Assembly: GCF_014203235.1 (NCBI RefSeq)
Contig: NZ_JACHIN010000024.1
Location: 62,001-126,000 of the forward strand
Direction: 5' to 3'
Source of the DNA: Nonomuraea endophytica
GTDB taxonomy: Bacteria > Actinomycetota > Actinomycetes > Streptosporangiales > Streptosporangiaceae
Length of the DNA stretch: 64,000 nucleotides
The notes beneath the pieces were generated by a model that had not been told where the DNA came from, searched no databases, and saw only the letters and a program-made list of their open reading frames with translations. Below are positions 52,415-61,008 of this stretch, one piece after another; position 1 is the stretch's first letter; every line of letters starts with the position of its first letter. The position numbers and the translations under genes were made by a program.

Positions 52415-54094
52415 ATGAAGGTGCTCAGCGGAGCCATGCACTACTTCCGGACGCTGCCCCAGCAGTGGCCGGACCGGCTGGGCAAGCTGCGGGCGATGGG
52501 CGTGGACACGGTCGAGACGTACGTGCCGTGGAATCTGCACGAGCCGCGCCCCGGCCGGTTCGACTTCACCGGCCTGGCCGACATGGAGGGCTTCTTCCGG
52601 GCAGCGGGGGAGGCGGGGCTGAAGGTCATCGTGCGGCCGGGGCCGTACATCTGCGCCGAGTGGGAGAACGGCGGGCTGCCGTCATGGCTGCCCGGCCCCT
52701 ACCGCTGCCACGATCCGCGCTTCCTGGAGCCGGTGGACCGCTTCTTCGACGAGCTGGTCCCGCGCATCGCCGCGCACCAGGTGACCAGGGGCGGCAACGT
52801 CGTCATGGTGCAGGTGGAGAACGAGTACGGCTCCTACGGCACCGACCCCGTCTATCTGCGGCACCTGGCCGACGGTCTGGTACGGCGCGGCATCGACGTC
52901 CCGTTGTTCACCTCCGACGGCGCCACGGACCTGATGCTGACCGGCGGCACGCTGCCCGGCGTCCTGGCCACGGCCAACTTCGGCAGCGGGGCCGAGCGGC
53001 AGTTCGAGGTTCTGGCGCGGCACCGGCCGGACGACGACCCGTTCTGCATGGAGTTCTGGAACGGCTGGTTCGACCACTACGGCGAGCCGCACCACACCCG
53101 CGACCCCCAGGACGCCACCCAGGCCCTGGAGGAGATCCTGGAGCGCGGCTCGGTCAACTTCTACATGGCCGTCGGCGGCACCAACTTCGGCTTCTGGGCC
53201 GGGGCCAACGCCGACGGCGACACCTACCAGCCGACCGTCACCTCCTACGACTACGACGCGCCGATCTCGGAGAGCGGGGCGCTGACGCCGAAGTTCTGGG
53301 CCTACCGGGAGGCGCTGGGCCGCCACGCCGACCTGCCGCCGGTGCCCGAGAGCCTTCAGGAGACGCTGCCGCCACAGCACGTGGAGCTGGGCGAACGGCT
53401 GGCGCTGCTCGACTGCCTGGACGTGCTCTCGACCGGGACCGTGCGCAGCGCGGCCACGCGTACGTTCGAGGAGCTCGGCCAGGACTACGGCCTGGCCGTC
53501 TACCGCACTCGGATCCCCGGGCCGCGCGGCGACGCGCTGCGGGTGGGAGTCAGGGGGCTGCACGACCGGGCGAACGTGCTGGTGGACGGCGCCGTCGCCG
53601 GAGTTCTGGAGCGCAACGGCGCGTCCGACGTGGAGGTGAAGACTCCGGCGGAGGGCGCCGAGCTGACGCTGGTGGTCGAGGCGATGGGCCGGGTCAACTA
53701 CGGTCCGCTGGTGGGCGAGCGCAAGGGCGTCCTGGACGGCGTGCGGCACGACCAGCAATACCTGTTCGGCTGGGAGATCGACCCCGTGCCGCTGTCCGAC
53801 GTGTCGGCGCTGCCGTGGGGGCGCGCGTCCGCTTCCGAGGGCCCGGCCTTCCACCGCGGCACCCTCCACGTCGAACGGCCCGCGGACGGCTTCCTCGCGC
53901 TGCCCGGCTGGGTCAAGGGCCACGTGTGGGTCAACGGCTTCCACCTCGGCCGCTACTGGGACAAGGGCCCGCAGATCACTCTCTACGTGCCGTGGCCGCT
54001 GCTGCGCGAGGGCGCCAACGAGATCGTCGTGCTGGAGATGGACGGCGCGCCTCAGGACGCCCGCGTCGAACTGCGGCCGGAGCCCCAGCTCTAG
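52415..54094 (+). CDS. Beta-galactosidase, glycoside hydrolase family 35
   Basis: The protein has 559 residues with AAAGGGA before the ATG. The barrel begins SGAMHYFRTLPQQWPDRL, as in GH35. The acid/base is Glu137 in QVENEYG and the nucleophile Glu213 in CMEFWNGWFD. GPYICAEWENGGLPSWL and YMAVGGTNFGFW are further family blocks. Two C-terminal jelly-roll domains end with VWVNGFHLGRYWDKGPQ. There is no signal peptide, so it is intracellular and acts on imported galactosides. A strong hairpin follows. Confidence 0.93.
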   Translation: MKVLSGAMHYFRTLPQQWPDRLGKLRAMGVDTVETYVPWNLHEPRPGRFDFTGLADMEGFFRAAGEAGLKVIVRPGPYICAEWENGGLPSWLPGPYRCHDPRFLEPVDRFFDELVPRIAAHQVTRGGNVVMVQVENEYGSYGTDPVYLRHLADGLVRRGIDVPLFTSDGATDLMLTGGTLPGVLATANFGSGAERQFEVLARHRPDDDPFCMEFWNGWFDHYGEPHHTRDPQDATQALEEILERGSVNFYMAVGGTNFGFWAGANADGDTYQPTVTSYDYDAPISESGALTPKFWAYREALGRHADLPPVPESLQETLPPQHVELGERLALLDCLDVLSTGTVRSAATRTFEELGQDYGLAVYRTRIPGPRGDALRVGVRGLHDRANVLVDGAVAGVLERNGASDVEVKTPAEGAELTLVVEAMGRVNYGPLVGERKGVLDGVRHDQQYLFGWEIDPVPLSDVSALPWGRASASEGPAFHRGTLHVERPADGFLALPGWVKGHVWVNGFHLGRYWDKGPQITLYVPWPLLREGANEIVVLEMDGAPQDARVELRPEPQL

Positions 54095-54102
54095 CTTGCG
54101 TA

Positions 54103-54132
54103 CCGGTCCCGGGCTGGAGGGCCCGGGACCGG
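54103..54132 (+). terminator. Hairpin after the GH35 gene
   Basis: CCGGTCCCGGGC, loop TGGAGG, GCCCGGGACCGG: a perfect 12-bp GC-rich stem eight bases beyond the stop codon, without a U tract. Confidence 0.85.
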
Positions 54133-54202
54133 CCTCTCGGTTCCACCTCCACGTGACGCGCGGCCGCTCGGGGTTCCGGCCGCGCCGTTCGTTGGAACCG
54201 GA

Positions 54203-54231
54203 GGCGCCCCCAGGTGGGCGGTGGGGGCGCC
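54203..54231 (-). terminator. Hairpin after the small basic gene
   Basis: GGCGCCCCC and GGGGGCGCC form a perfect 9-bp stem with an 11-base loop, 37 bases past the stop of the minus-strand gene that ends at 54268. Likely terminator of the minus-strand operon. Confidence 0.65.
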
Positions 54232-54267
54232 CCGGCATTCCCTAGGTGGCGGCCTAGGGCGTCCAGG

Positions 54268-54480
54268 TCAGCTCTTGGTGGTGCCGCCGCGCTGGCCGCG
54301 GCGCAGGGGAAGGGACTGCTTGGCCAGCCGCCGCGACAGCGCGCCGCCCGAGGCGGTGCGTTCCGTGGTCCCCCGCGAGGCCGCCCTGACCTTCGCGAAG
54401 GGTTTCGGTGTCTCCACCCGCGACCGTTGCTCGGTATTGTCCTCGTGCTGCTCGCGCGACTGACGCGACTTGGAACTCAC
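54268..54480 (-). CDS. Small basic hypothetical protein
   Basis: The product is 70 residues from GTG 54480, with GGGGAGG six bases upstream. It is rich in Arg, Ser, Lys and Gln: SSKSRQSREQHEDNTEQRS near the start, SRRLAKQSLPLRRGQRGG near the end. No membrane segment or known domain. Probably disordered and nucleic-acid or partner binding. It follows the SDR gene by 22 bases and ends before a hairpin, so it closes that operon. Confidence 0.65.
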   Translation of the reverse strand: MSSKSRQSREQHEDNTEQRSRVETPKPFAKVRAASRGTTERTASGGALSRRLAKQSLPLRRGQRGGTTKS

Positions 54481-54502
54481 GGAACACCTCCCCGATTTAT
54501 GG

Positions 54503-55345
54503 CTATATGTCCGTTTTGTCGGGAGGTGAAACACGCAATCGGCGTACGGCCAGCGCCGCCGCCCGCACGGCGCCCGCCGGGAACATCCTGGCCCCGCGCC
54601 ATGCCATCCGCCCGGAGGCCGGAGCCACGATGAGCGCCTGGTTGCGCGCCACCCCGCGCAGGATGTCGCGCGACAGCGCGTCCACCGAATACAACCGCCC
54701 CTGCGCCCGCACCGCCGCGCTCCTGGCCTGCCGGCCCATCTCGGTCTCCGGCAGCCCCGGGTTGGCGTGGTCGAGCAGCGGCGTGTCGGTGAACCCCGGG
54801 CACACCACGCTCACCCGCACGCCCCGCGCCGCCGCCTCGGCCCGCAACGCCAGCGACAGCCCGACCACCGCGTGCTTCGTCGTGGTGTAGGGCAGCATGA
54901 ACGGCGCCGGCACCAGCCCCGCCATCGACGCGGTGTTGACGAGGTGCCCGAACCCCTGCTCCAGCATGATCGGGTACGCCGCGTGCACCCCGTGGACGAC
55001 GCCGCGCAGGTTCACGTCGACGGCCTTGTCCCAGTGGGCCAGGGACAGTTCCTCGGTGGCGCCGCCGATGGCGATGCCCGCGTTGTTGAAGACGAAGTCG
55101 AGCCGCCCGCGCGCCTGCCGTACCCGCTGGAAGAGGGCGGCCACGGCCTCGGCGTCGGTGACGTCGAGCGGGGCGAAGTCCAGGCCGAACTCCGCCGCCA
55201 CCCGCTTGCCCGCCGCCTCGTCGAGGTCGGCGATCGTCACCGCCACGCCCCGCGCGGACAGGTCGCGGGCGAGCGCCCGCCCGATCCCGGACGCGCCGCC
55301 GGTGACGATCGCGCACTTCACCCGCCCGGCGGGCAAGGGGTTCAC
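54503..55345 (-). CDS. Short-chain dehydrogenase/reductase
   Basis: The product is 280 residues from GTG 55345, overlapping the diiron oxygenase stop as GTGA. It has the NAD(P) motif TGGASGIG, an Asp at the end of strand 2 (IADLDE, suggesting NAD preference), FNNAG, the catalytic Ser in NTASMAG and the YxxxK pair in LPYTTTKHAVV. The tail SVDALSRDILRGV is typical of mycobacterial-type lipid SDRs. It works with the adjacent oxygenase or in lipid turnover; substrate unknown. Confidence 0.9.
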   Translation of the reverse strand: MNPLPAGRVKCAIVTGGASGIGRALARDLSARGVAVTIADLDEAAGKRVAAEFGLDFAPLDVTDAEAVAALFQRVRQARGRLDFVFNNAGIAIGGATEELSLAHWDKAVDVNLRGVVHGVHAAYPIMLEQGFGHLVNTASMAGLVPAPFMLPYTTTKHAVVGLSLALRAEAAARGVRVSVVCPGFTDTPLLDHANPGLPETEMGRQARSAAVRAQGRLYSVDALSRDILRGVARNQALIVAPASGRMAWRGARMFPAGAVRAAALAVRRLRVSPPDKTDI

Positions 55346-56325
55346 TCGCTCTTCCCGCTCGGCGCCCAGATGCCCATGACCTGCCAGATCCGCCGGGTGA
55401 GCGGGTTGACCAGGCCGACGTCCACGCACAGCTCGCGGGTCTTGCCGACCGAGTCGCGGATCTCCGCGGCGGCGGCCTGGCTGTTGGTGTAGACGTCCCT
55501 GACCACGTGCGGCGGGACGTTGAACCGCTTGATCATCGGGCCGGGCGGGGCCAGCATGATCCGGGCCATGACGCCCAAGATGATCGGCGAGATGATCCCC
55601 AGCAGCAGCCTGCGGTGGCGGGGCATGCGCGGCACCCGGTTGCGCAGGTAGTGCCGGGCGAAGGAGATGTGCCTGGCCTCCTCCGCGATGTGGATGCGCA
55701 TGATGGTCTCTTCCAGCGGGTGGTGCTTCCTGCCGTCCTTGAGCATCTTGCGCTGCACGTGGTCGATGGGGTCCTCGCCGCCGAGCACGAAGATGAAGAA
55801 CAGCTCGGTGGAGATCAGCGGGATCCACGGCGCGACCTGGGCGATGAGGCTGAGCGGCCCCGGCATGCCGCGTACCGGCATCTTCGTGCGGTTCACGAAC
55901 TCCTGGAACATCATCCCGTGATGTCCCTCTTCGATGGTCTCGTGGTAGACGTAGCGGAACTCGGGCGCGCCGTTGGGCAGGCGGTAGGCGTAGTTGAGCA
56001 GACCCCGCTTGAGCAGGTTCTCGAACTGCAGCCCGATCTTCATCGCGGTGGCCACCCTGAACAGCCCGATCCGCGCCCTGACCTCGGGGGAGCGGGACTG
56101 ATACCACGCGTGCGCGCCCAGCTTGTCGACCTCGGGCAGTTCCCAGCGCGGGTCGTCCTGGTCGATCAGGAACTCGGGGTCGTCCCAGGGGATGTCCTTG
56201 TACGGCTCCCAGTGCTTGTCGACCGAGGCCTTCGAGAGGCGGTGGATGACCGTCTCGTAGGCACTGCGGTCGGCGACCGTCTCGTCGGATTCCCTCGCGG
56301 CGGTAGAGCTCGGTGCGGCTGTCAT
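55342..56325 (-). CDS. AurF-like diiron N-oxygenase
   Basis: The product is 327 residues from ATG 56325 (AGGAG seven bases upstream). The ferritin-like four-helix core supplies the iron ligands in YHETIEEGHHGMMFQEF and HIAEEARHISFARHYL, the E...ExxH pattern of p-aminobenzoate N-oxygenase AurF (PF11583). AurF oxidises arylamines to nitro groups; most homologues, often beside TetR and SDR genes as here, have unknown substrates. ATTGTA (56353-56358), read on the minus strand as TACAAT, could be a -10 for an internal promoter. Confidence 0.87.
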   Translation of the reverse strand: MTAAPSSTAARESDETVADRSAYETVIHRLSKASVDKHWEPYKDIPWDDPEFLIDQDDPRWELPEVDKLGAHAWYQSRSPEVRARIGLFRVATAMKIGLQFENLLKRGLLNYAYRLPNGAPEFRYVYHETIEEGHHGMMFQEFVNRTKMPVRGMPGPLSLIAQVAPWIPLISTELFFIFVLGGEDPIDHVQRKMLKDGRKHHPLEETIMRIHIAEEARHISFARHYLRNRVPRMPRHRRLLLGIISPIILGVMARIMLAPPGPMIKRFNVPPHVVRDVYTNSQAAAAEIRDSVGKTRELCVDVGLVNPLTRRIWQVMGIWAPSGKSE

Positions 56326-56393
56326 CGCAGGCACTCCTCTCCTCGCCACGTAATTGTACGGAGCATCCAATAGCGAGGGAAGAGTGACCCGGC

Positions 56394-56993
56394 TCACACG
56401 TCGTCGACCGTCAGGCCCACCTCCATCGCGGCGGCCGTACGGACGAGCTGGGTGACCTTGCGGCGGGAGATGAGCTTGTCGTGCACGTGCAGCTGTACGG
56501 CGAGGCCGTCGATCATCCCGAAGATCCGCCAGCTCGACGCCTCGGGATCGGGGCAGGTGAACTCGCCGGACTCGACCCCGGCCGCGATGATCTCCTTGAG
56601 CACGGTCCTGCCGTGCACGTCCATGCGGCGGGTGGTGGCCTCCAGTTCGGGGTTGCGCATCGACTCCGACCAGGCGTCGATCCAGATGCGCCAGCCCGCG
56701 GCCGAGGTGCCCGGCGAGCTCAGCCTGATCAGCGCGCGCAGGCGCTCCGTCGGCGAGTTCGGCGAGCGTTCGATCTTGCCGATCGCGTTCAGATGTTGCC
56801 TGGCCGCGTAGGCGAAAGCCTCGGCGATCAGCTGTTCCTTCGTCTCGAAGTGGTAGAACAGCAACGCCTGGCTCACGCCCGCCGCGCGGGCGATGTCGAG
56901 GGTCCGGGTATGCCCGAACCCACGGGCCGCAATCACCTCGCAGGCCGTCTTGAGGAGATCCTCACGTCGTAATCGGCTGAAACCCCGTGTCAC
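56394..56993 (-). CDS. TetR-family regulator
   Basis: This 199-residue protein starts at GTG 56993. The HTH is LLKTACEVIAARGFGHTRTL...ARAAGVSQALLFYHFETKEQL. The C-terminal domain has an FGMIDGLAVQLHVHD segment of the TetR_C_6/BetI-like class. TAGAGT on the minus strand lies eight bases before the GTG and an inverted repeat lies just upstream, so autorepression from a leaderless promoter is plausible even though the gene also follows the kinases by only 14 bases. Confidence 0.9.
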   Translation of the reverse strand: MTRGFSRLRREDLLKTACEVIAARGFGHTRTLDIARAAGVSQALLFYHFETKEQLIAEAFAYAARQHLNAIGKIERSPNSPTERLRALIRLSSPGTSAAGWRIWIDAWSESMRNPELEATTRRMDVHGRTVLKEIIAAGVESGEFTCPDPEASSWRIFGMIDGLAVQLHVHDKLISRRKVTQLVRTAAAMEVGLTVDDV

Positions 56994-57007
56994 AGCCGAG
57001 AACTCTA

Positions 57008-57020
57008 TTACCCTCGGTAA
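57008..57020. promoter_or_regulatory. TTACC-N3-GGTAA inverted repeat before the TetR gene
   Basis: A perfect 5-3-5 inverted repeat that includes the stop codon of the second kinase gene and lies 15-27 bases upstream of the TetR GTG. Its position beside the TAGAGT hexamer fits a TetR operator. Confidence 0.45.
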
Positions 57021-58375
57021 CCATCAGCGAGTGGGATCCGCAGGACAAACCGGGCACCGTGGGTCGAATCCTCGATCGTGAGCGTGCCGTCGTGGCTCGT
57101 CGCGATCTCCCGGGCGATGGGCAGGCCCAGTCCCGTGCCGCCCGCGTCACGGTTGCGGGAGGCGTCCAACCGGGTGAAACGCCGGAAAACCACCTCGCGC
57201 TGATCGGGCGCGATGCCGTCCCCGTCGTCCATCACCTCCAGTACGGCCCGCCCGTCCTCGACCCGAACCGTGATCGTTATCGACTCGTCGGCATGCCGCT
57301 CGGCGTTGTCGACCAGATTCGTCAGCAGGCGGGCCAGCCGTACCCGGTCGCCCATGACCGTCGCGCCCGGCTCCAGCTCGGTCGCCACCTGCTTCGACCT
57401 GGGCCGCCCCGACTCGGCCGCCACCAGCTCGCCCAGGTCCACCCGCTCCGTACGGCCCGGCGCGCCCGCCTCCAGCCTGGCCAGCGTGAGCAGGTCGCCG
57501 ACGATGGCCTGCAGCCGGTCCAGGCTGGCCAGCACCTCCCTGGCCGTCTGCGGCCAGTCGGTCTCCTCCGGGTAGAGCAGCGCCTGCTCGACCTGGGCGC
57601 GCATGGCGGTGATCGGGCTGCGCAGGTCGTGGGAGGCGTCGGAGGCGAACCTGCGCTGCTGCTCCACCGCCACCTCCAGCCGGTCGAGGGTGTCGTTGAC
57701 GGTCCTGGCCAGGTCGTCCAGCTCGTCGCGGCGCGGCGAACGCGGCACCCGGCGGCCCAGGTCGGTCGCGGTGATCTCGGCCAGCTCGGTCTTGATGTCC
57801 TTGACCGGCCGCAACGCGTTGCCGACCGCCGCCCACGCCACCACCGAGCTCGGCACCGTGAGCACGAGCGCTCCGGCCAGCAGGCCGAGCGCGTAGAGCG
57901 GGCTGATGTACCACGGGATGTCGGGGCCGAAGGCATAGGACATCCAGTAGTTGCCGCCCACGCTGACACGGAAGCCCACGGTGGTCAGGCAGGGGTTGCC
58001 GGGCAGCAACCTGGTGCAGGTGGTGGTCGCCACCCGGCCGTCGTCCTCGGTGGGCTTCAGGTTGGTCAGCGGCGGCAGGCCGAGGAGTCGCTTGCTGGCC
58101 TGCCGTACCCTCGACTCGTTGTCGACGACCTGCAGGGCGTCGATCTCCTCGGTGGGCGTGACGGACTTGAGCTCGTCGACGGGCGCGAAGCGCTCGACGT
58201 TGAAGGCGACGCGGCGGGCCGCCTTGGCCACCCGCTCGGTGACGTAGTCGCTGATCACCACGTGCACCAGCGGCGTGACGAGGATGGCCACGACGAGGTT
58301 GAGCACGAGCGCGTTGCCCGCCGCGATCGCGGTCATCCGGCTTCTCACCGACCATCGGGTGAACACCTGGGTCAC
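57008..58375 (-). CDS. Sensor histidine kinase (second of a tandem pair)
   Basis: The product is 455 residues from GTG 58375, overlapping the upstream kinase stop as GTGA. It has TM1 (about 15-38), an extracellular loop with a Cys pair (TTTCTRLLPGNPCLTTV), TM2 (about 165-190), HAMP, HisKA with RRFASDASHDLRSPITAM (phospho-His), and HATPase with LVDNAERHAD, DDGDGIAPDQ and GGTGLGLPIAREIA. It is a paralogue of its neighbour; the kinase core is nearly identical over long stretches. It should autophosphorylate in response to an outside signal. Confidence 0.9.
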   Translation of the reverse strand: MTQVFTRWSVRSRMTAIAAGNALVLNLVVAILVTPLVHVVISDYVTERVAKAARRVAFNVERFAPVDELKSVTPTEEIDALQVVDNESRVRQASKRLLGLPPLTNLKPTEDDGRVATTTCTRLLPGNPCLTTVGFRVSVGGNYWMSYAFGPDIPWYISPLYALGLLAGALVLTVPSSVVAWAAVGNALRPVKDIKTELAEITATDLGRRVPRSPRRDELDDLARTVNDTLDRLEVAVEQQRRFASDASHDLRSPITAMRAQVEQALLYPEETDWPQTAREVLASLDRLQAIVGDLLTLARLEAGAPGRTERVDLGELVAAESGRPRSKQVATELEPGATVMGDRVRLARLLTNLVDNAERHADESITITVRVEDGRAVLEVMDDGDGIAPDQREVVFRRFTRLDASRNRDAGGTGLGLPIAREIATSHDGTLTIEDSTHGARFVLRIPLADGYRG

Positions 58376-59715
58376 GGCTCCCTGAGCGGCAGTGAGAGGA
58401 CGAACCGGGCGCCGCGCACGGAGTCCGCGATGGTGAGCGTGCCGTGGTGGCTCCCGGCGATCTCCCGGGCGATCGGCAGGCCCAGACCGGTGCCGCCGGC
58501 GTCGCGGTTGCGGGAGGCGTCCAGCCGGGTGAAGCGCCGGAAGACGATGTCGCGCTGGTCGTGCGCGATGCCCGCGCCGTCGTCGAGGATCTCCAGTACG
58601 GCCCGGCCTCCCTGCTCGCGCACCGTGATCGTGATGGTGTGGTCGGCGTGCCGTTCCGCGTTGTCGATGAGGTTGGTCAGCAGGCGGGCCAGCCGCAGCC
58701 GGTCGCCGGTGACGACCACGCCCGGGTCCAGCGAGGTGACGACCTTCTTGACCCTCGGCCTGATGGTCTCGGACACGACGAGGTCGGCCAGGTCCACCGG
58801 TTCCTTGGCCCCGGAGGCGCCGGCGTCGAGCTTGGCCAGCGTGAGCAGGTCGGTGACGATGGCCTGCAGCCGGTCCAGGCTGCCCACGACGGCTTCGGCG
58901 GTGCGCGGCCAGTCGGCGCTCTCGGGGTAGAGCAGCGCCTCCTCGACTTGGGCGCGCATCGCGGTGATCGGGCTGCGCAGGTCGTGGGAGGCGTCGGAGG
59001 CGAACCTGCGCTGCTGCTCGACGGCGGTCTGCAGCCGGTCCAGCGTCTCGTTGGCGGTGAGGGCGAGCGCGCGGATCTCGTCGTGCGTGATCGGCACCGG
59101 CACCCGCTGGCCGAGGTCGGTGGCGGTGATGTCGGACAGCTTGGAGCGGATGGCGTCCACCGGGGCCAGCGTGTTGGCCACGACCTTCCACGTGCCGAAC
59201 GCCACCAGCGAGGTCAGCGCGATCGAGATGCCGATGAGGAAGGCGAGCACGCTCAGGTGCACGTACCAGGGCACGACGGGGCCGACCGTGTAGACGTACC
59301 AGTCGCCGTCCGGCTCGTACACCCGGAAGGTCGACACGACCATGCACTGATCGGGGTAGGCGGACAGGTCGCACTCCACGCTGGTGTTGGCGGAGTTGTC
59401 GGGGGTGGGGGTCGTGCCGGAGATGCGCGGCTTGCCCTTGAGGTTGGGCGAGGAGGCGACCACCTGGCCGTGGCTGTTGAGCACCTGCAGGGCGCCGCCC
59501 GGCTCGGTCGCCATCGTGGACGGCAGCGTGCCCCGCTTGATCAGGTGGACCACCCGGAGCGCGGCGCCGACGACCTCGTTGGCCCGGTACTCCTCGGCGG
59601 TCTGCCTGATGGCGACCAGCACGAACGTGTTGACCACGAGGCACAGCAAAGCGATGGTGAAGCTCGCGAAGAGCGTCAACCTTCCCCGTACCGATCCCCG
59701 AAAGCGCGCTATCAC
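58372..59715 (-). CDS. Sensor histidine kinase (first of a tandem pair)
   Basis: This 447-residue kinase has TM1 (about 12-34), an extracellular domain with Cys in VECDLSAYPDQCMVV, TM2 (about 150-172), HAMP, HisKA with RRFASDASHDLRSPITAM, and HATPase with LIDNAERHAD, DDGAGIAHDQ and GGTGLGLPIAREIA. The extracellular domain differs strongly from that of its tandem partner while the kinase cores match, so the two may sense different signals for one response regulator. No regulator gene lies beside them. Confidence 0.9.
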   Translation of the reverse strand: MIARFRGSVRGRLTLFASFTIALLCLVVNTFVLVAIRQTAEEYRANEVVGAALRVVHLIKRGTLPSTMATEPGGALQVLNSHGQVVASSPNLKGKPRISGTTPTPDNSANTSVECDLSAYPDQCMVVSTFRVYEPDGDWYVYTVGPVVPWYVHLSVLAFLIGISIALTSLVAFGTWKVVANTLAPVDAIRSKLSDITATDLGQRVPVPITHDEIRALALTANETLDRLQTAVEQQRRFASDASHDLRSPITAMRAQVEEALLYPESADWPRTAEAVVGSLDRLQAIVTDLLTLAKLDAGASGAKEPVDLADLVVSETIRPRVKKVVTSLDPGVVVTGDRLRLARLLTNLIDNAERHADHTITITVREQGGRAVLEILDDGAGIAHDQRDIVFRRFTRLDASRNRDAGGTGLGLPIAREIAGSHHGTLTIADSVRGARFVLSLPLREP

Positions 59716-59725
59716 GTCCTCCCCC

Positions 59726-59741
59726 GTGATCAGGTGATCAC
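59726..59741. promoter_or_regulatory. GTGATCA-N2-TGATCAC inverted repeat
   Basis: A perfect 7-2-7 inverted repeat, 11 bases from the first kinase start, in the divergent control region with the acyl-CoA dehydrogenase operon. Likely protein-binding site. Confidence 0.5.
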
Positions 59742-59801
59742 ACTAGGTGCCCTCATCTCTAATCAACGGAGATTCATCGATAAATCCGGACAAAACGACG
59801 C

Positions 59802-59816
59802 TAGAGCAATGCTCTA
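59802..59816. promoter_or_regulatory. TAGAGCA-N1-TGCTCTA inverted repeat
   Basis: A perfect 7-1-7 inverted repeat 56 bases before the GTG of the acyl-CoA dehydrogenase operon. Its form suits a TetR/FadR-type lipid regulator. A weaker AGTG-N2-CACT follows at 59845-59854. Confidence 0.55.
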
Positions 59817-59871
59817 TGAATGCGAGTTCGGGCTAGTTAGAGTAAGTGAGCACTGATGCCAAGGAGACGAT

Positions 59872-61008
59872 GTGAACCTTGATGAGTATCGGCGCGAGGC
59901 CCGTGCCTGGCTGGCGGAGAACGCCCGGGAGGACGACCCCAAGGCCTTCATGGCCCGGCTCCACGACGCCGGATACTCCGGCATCACCTGGCCGGAACAG
60001 TGGGGCGGCCAGGGCCTGACCCAGGCGGAGGAACGTGCCTTCGCCGCCGAGGCCCGCCACCACAACCTGCCCACCTACGTCTTCTCGATCGGCCTGGGCA
60101 TGTGCGGCCCCACGATCCTCGACCGGGGCAGCGACGAGCAGCGCGCCCGCTTCCTGCGCCCGCTGCTGCGCGGCGAGCACGTCTGGTGCCAGCTGTTCTC
60201 CGAGCCCGGCGCCGGCAGCGACGTGGCCAGCCTCCAGACCAAGGCCGAGCGCGACGGCGACGGCTGGGTCGTCAACGGCCAGAAGGTCTGGACCTCGGTC
60301 GCCCAGCACGCCGACTGGGGCCTGCTGCTGGCCAGGACCGACGTGGACGTGCCCAAGCACAAGGGCCTGACCATGTTCGCCGTCGACATGCACCACCCCG
60401 GCGTCACCGTCAAGCCGCTCAAGGACATGACCGGCCACGCCAGGTTCAACGAGATCTTCTTCGACGACGTGAACATCCCGGACGCCGACCGCATCGGCGA
60501 GGTCAACGACGGCTGGGGCGTCGCCGTCACCACCCTGCTGCACGAGCGCCTGTCGATCTCCGCCGGCGTCGGCATGAGCGGCCAGCGCGACAACCCCGTC
60601 TCCTTCGAGGCCCTGCGCGACCGGCTCGACACCGCCGACCCCTACGTCCGCGACCAGCTCGTCGAGCTGCACATCCGCTCCCGCGCGCTGTCGCTGTTCA
60701 ACCAGCGCCTGTCGCAGGAGACCAGGGCCGGCGTCTTCCCCGGCGCCCGCGGCAGCGCCGCCAAGCTGCTGCTGGCCGAGCTGACCATGTTCCAGGCCGA
60801 CCTCGCCACCTCCCTCGCCGGACCCGACGCGGTCACCGACGACGGCCTGTCCCAGGCGATCGCGCTGGCGCCCGCGCTCGCCCTCGGCGGCGGCACCAAC
60901 GAGATCATGCGCAACATCGTCGGGGACCGGGTGCTCGGGCTGCCGCCGGAGCCGCGCGTGGACAAGACCGTGCCGTTCAAGGACCTGAAGGTGGGGACCC
61001 AGTCGTGA
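59872..61008 (+). CDS. Acyl-CoA dehydrogenase
   Basis: This 378-residue enzyme starts at GTG 59872 behind AAGGAG. The flavoprotein marks are CQLFSEPGAGSDVASL (FAD-binding loop), WVVNGQKVWTS and the C-terminal GGGTNEIMRNIVGDRVLGLP. The family removes two hydrogens from acyl-CoA alpha and beta carbons. The neighbouring, shorter dehydrogenase overlaps it by four bases, so the two probably form an alpha2beta2 heterotetramer as in actinobacterial steroid side-chain (FadE) pairs. Confidence 0.92.
   Translation: MNLDEYRREARAWLAENAREDDPKAFMARLHDAGYSGITWPEQWGGQGLTQAEERAFAAEARHHNLPTYVFSIGLGMCGPTILDRGSDEQRARFLRPLLRGEHVWCQLFSEPGAGSDVASLQTKAERDGDGWVVNGQKVWTSVAQHADWGLLLARTDVDVPKHKGLTMFAVDMHHPGVTVKPLKDMTGHARFNEIFFDDVNIPDADRIGEVNDGWGVAVTTLLHERLSISAGVGMSGQRDNPVSFEALRDRLDTADPYVRDQLVELHIRSRALSLFNQRLSQETRAGVFPGARGSAAKLLLAELTMFQADLATSLAGPDAVTDDGLSQAIALAPALALGGGTNEIMRNIVGDRVLGLPPEPRVDKTVPFKDLKVGTQS

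Noticed and set aside
54241..54258. CCTAGG-N6-CCTAGG as an attachment or regulatory site
   Set aside because: Each half is itself a palindrome and the place between two operon ends offers no support beyond a weak stem.
57055..57080. tRNA-like T-loop GGTCGAATCC
   Set aside because: No acceptor or anticodon arms fit, and the stretch encodes conserved kinase C-terminal residues on the minus strand.
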